Source: an uncultured Clostridia bacterium
GTDB taxonomy: Bacteria > Bacillota > Clostridia > Oscillospirales > CAG-272
Length of the DNA stretch: 22,578 nucleotides
Direction: 5' to 3'
Assembly (NCBI GenBank): GCA_945485605.1
Contig: CALYSG010000007.1
Location: 1 to 22,578 of the forward strand
This document shows positions 22,201-22,578 of this stretch, piece by piece. Position numbers and translations under genes: made by a program. How positions within the stretch are numbered: the stretch's first letter is position 1; every line of letters starts with the position of its first letter. Under the pieces are notes generated by a model that did no database searches, had not been told where the DNA came from, and saw only the letters and a program-made list of their open reading frames with translations.

Positions 22201-22578
22201 TCTGCCCGGTGTGCGGCAGGCTGCTCGAGGCCGACGGTCACGATATACCATTTGAGACCTTCCTCGGATTTTACGGCGATAAATCCCCCGATATAGACCT
22301 GAATTTCTCGGGAGACGTGCAGGGACGCGTACATAAATATACCGAGGAGCTTTTCGGTGCACAAAACGTTTTCCGTGCGGGGACACTCGGAACTCTTGCG
22401 GATAAGACAGCTTACGGCTTCGTTATGAAGTACCTTGAGGACAAGGGAATAAGCATAAGCAGAGCCGAGGCTGACCGTCTTGTTGCGGGATGTGTCGGCG
22501 TGAAGCGCACAACAGGACAGCATCCGGGTGGAATAATCGTTGTGCCGCAGGAATACGAGGTCTACGATTTCACCCCTG
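19272..22578 (+). CDS. polC: DNA polymerase III subunit alpha, PolC type (3' truncated by window)
   Basis: PolC is the Gram-positive replicative polymerase carrying its own proofreading exonuclease. The ATG at 19272 overlaps ispG by 20 bases, and 1102 codons are in view; family members are about 1430 residues, so roughly a quarter is missing. Domains in order are: a variable N-terminal region with a glycine/alanine-rich linker near 190-215; an OB fold at about 265-365; the PHP domain starting at H378 and H380 (ELHLHTNMSTMDA); and an inserted DEDDh exonuclease with D470/E472 (VVFDIETTGL) and H608/D613 (HRASDD). PHP resumes with VATCDAHFLDEDDE, and the polymerase part has GSRGSVGSS (from G925), zinc cysteines 953, 956, 978 and 981, catalytic D1007/D1009 (SPDIDLNFSGD) and TTGQHPGGIIVVPQ. 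No catalytic residue seen is missing. Confidence 0.95.
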   Translation, partial: MAKKLTELFCRYTPSESRREWMRNAESLSVRADRERRMLEVTAVLSSVIDKDELYSAEADICRAYELNSVRIFPKYPCELFSEKYIPQVFREAGRSRAEVRCFFDGCTYELSDDTLNVRVRYQQSSLEFIENSNTPALISDIIFGEFGKRLKVKVLADDYVDPDSLFGADFYRELAEIDRGFVAAARDYDMRAAEAARGDGGAKGSEASDTQQERLPRASTLGKAPEIETVGDGHIKIGHSEYDISSPEYKLGNAFPITPTPIALLDDGNRHSDIVVIGQVFGYTAEPTRNGDKVIVTFELYDGNTSISSRSRLDPEEASELADAASVGSVIAVHGYVKHDSYKGRTEEDMNLHYDAIASVKLVKRKDESELKRVELHLHTNMSTMDAIIPPDKVIDRALEWGMDTIAITDHANVQGFPEAMIAVEKAESKGKGKVKVIYGLEAYFVNNMSSALFGETECGFDDETVVFDIETTGLSAQHCEIIEIGAVKIKGGEVIETFDEFINPGCHIPEEITELTSITDEMVKDADGLSAVLRRFLDFAGDDLLIAHNANFDTGFIRVAAARCGYDFTNPYLDTLALSRFINTDMKNHKLDSLQKYYGLEDFHHHRASDDALMLAKIFFCMQEKMKKYGIGSYSELNAEMSVNSDPLSLPTYHQIILVKNKTGLKNLYRLISLSYLNYFKRYPRIPKSELIKYREGLIIGSACEAGELYRAILDGLPDSDIENIVSFYDYLEIQPISNNHFMIDEGKVGSEEDLKNINRRIVALGKKYNKPVVATCDAHFLDEDDEIYRKILLAGMKFKDAGKDTKLYLRTTDEMIREFSYLGEETAYEVVVKNTRMIADMIDEVRPIPKGTFPPHLDGADEELQERCWSCAKKLYGDPLPDLVVKRLDKELTSIIKNGFAVLYMIAQKLVHFSEEQGYLVGSRGSVGSSFVASMAGISEVNPLIPHYHCPDCQYSEFITDGSVGSGFDLEDKICPVCGRLLEADGHDIPFETFLGFYGDKSPDIDLNFSGDVQGRVHKYTEELFGAQNVFRAGTLGTLADKTAYGFVMKYLEDKGISISRAEADRLVAGCVGVKRTTGQHPGGIIVVPQEYEVYDFTP

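Noticed and set aside
1..22578. CRISPR array, prophage, transposon, tRNA or rRNA
   Set aside because: I saw no regularly spaced repeats, no integrase or transposase-like protein, and no tRNA cloverleaf or rRNA sequence; intergenic space is too small for most of these.

Overview
This 22.6 kb window is chromosomal housekeeping DNA from a Gram-positive, low-to-mid GC bacterium. The gene families and their order point to Bacillota, class Clostridia, probably a gut-type Oscillospirales- or Christensenellales-like lineage. The evidence is the nusB / M22-type TsaD paralogue / xseA / xseB / ispA / tlyA / nadK / argR block, the pyrH-frr-uppS-cdsA-dxr-rseP-ispG-polC block ending in a PolC-type replicative polymerase, strong Shine-Dalgarno sites, and heavy use of ATA, AGA and AGG codons. 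The exact taxon is inference. Every gene except one (the GH4 gene) lies on the + strand.

Layout. (1) 1-8950 is a long, nearly gap-free array: nusB, a TsaD/Kae1-like paralogue, xseA, an unrecognised 47-codon ORF, xseB, ispA, tlyA, nadK, argR, ybaK, argS and yebC. Many junctions overlap by 1-20 bases, so translational coupling is likely. dxs, folD and recN, which often sit in this block in other Bacillota, are absent. (2) 8951-12879 is an accessory carbohydrate patch. A convergent GH4 MelA-type glycosidase on the minus strand faces yebC across a bidirectional terminator and is divergent from an AraC-family regulator. The regulator is followed in its operon by a tandem class II aldolase whose second domain has lost all catalytic residues. 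The divergent promoters overlap head-on and share a dyad between them. (3) From a clear promoter at 12822-12850 the conserved pyrH operon runs to the window end: pyrH, frr, uppS, cdsA, dxr, rseP, ispG and polC. polC is cut by the window edge after 1102 codons.

How the genes work together. Block 1 joins transcription antitermination (NusB), exonuclease VII (XseA/XseB), short-chain prenyl diphosphate synthesis (IspA), rRNA methylation (TlyA), NAD phosphorylation (NadK), arginine control (ArgR), and tRNA editing and charging (YbaK, ArgS). Block 3 supplies UMP phosphorylation, ribosome recycling, two MEP-pathway steps (Dxr, IspG), undecaprenyl diphosphate (UppS), CDP-diacylglycerol (CdsA), site-2 proteolysis (RseP) and chromosome replication (PolC). 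The two blocks are usually far apart, as in Bacillus subtilis. Here they are about 4 kb apart, so ispA, uppS, dxr and ispG fall within about 16 kb.

No CRISPR array, mobile element, phage gene, tRNA or rRNA was seen, and no exotic defence or biosynthetic system is evident. The most interesting points are apparent non-canonical start codons for xseA (CTG) and rseP (ATT), the small ORF filling the xseA-xseB gap, the pseudo-aldolase tandem, and the overlapping divergent promoters with candidate operators. No stretch over 300 bases lacks a gene.
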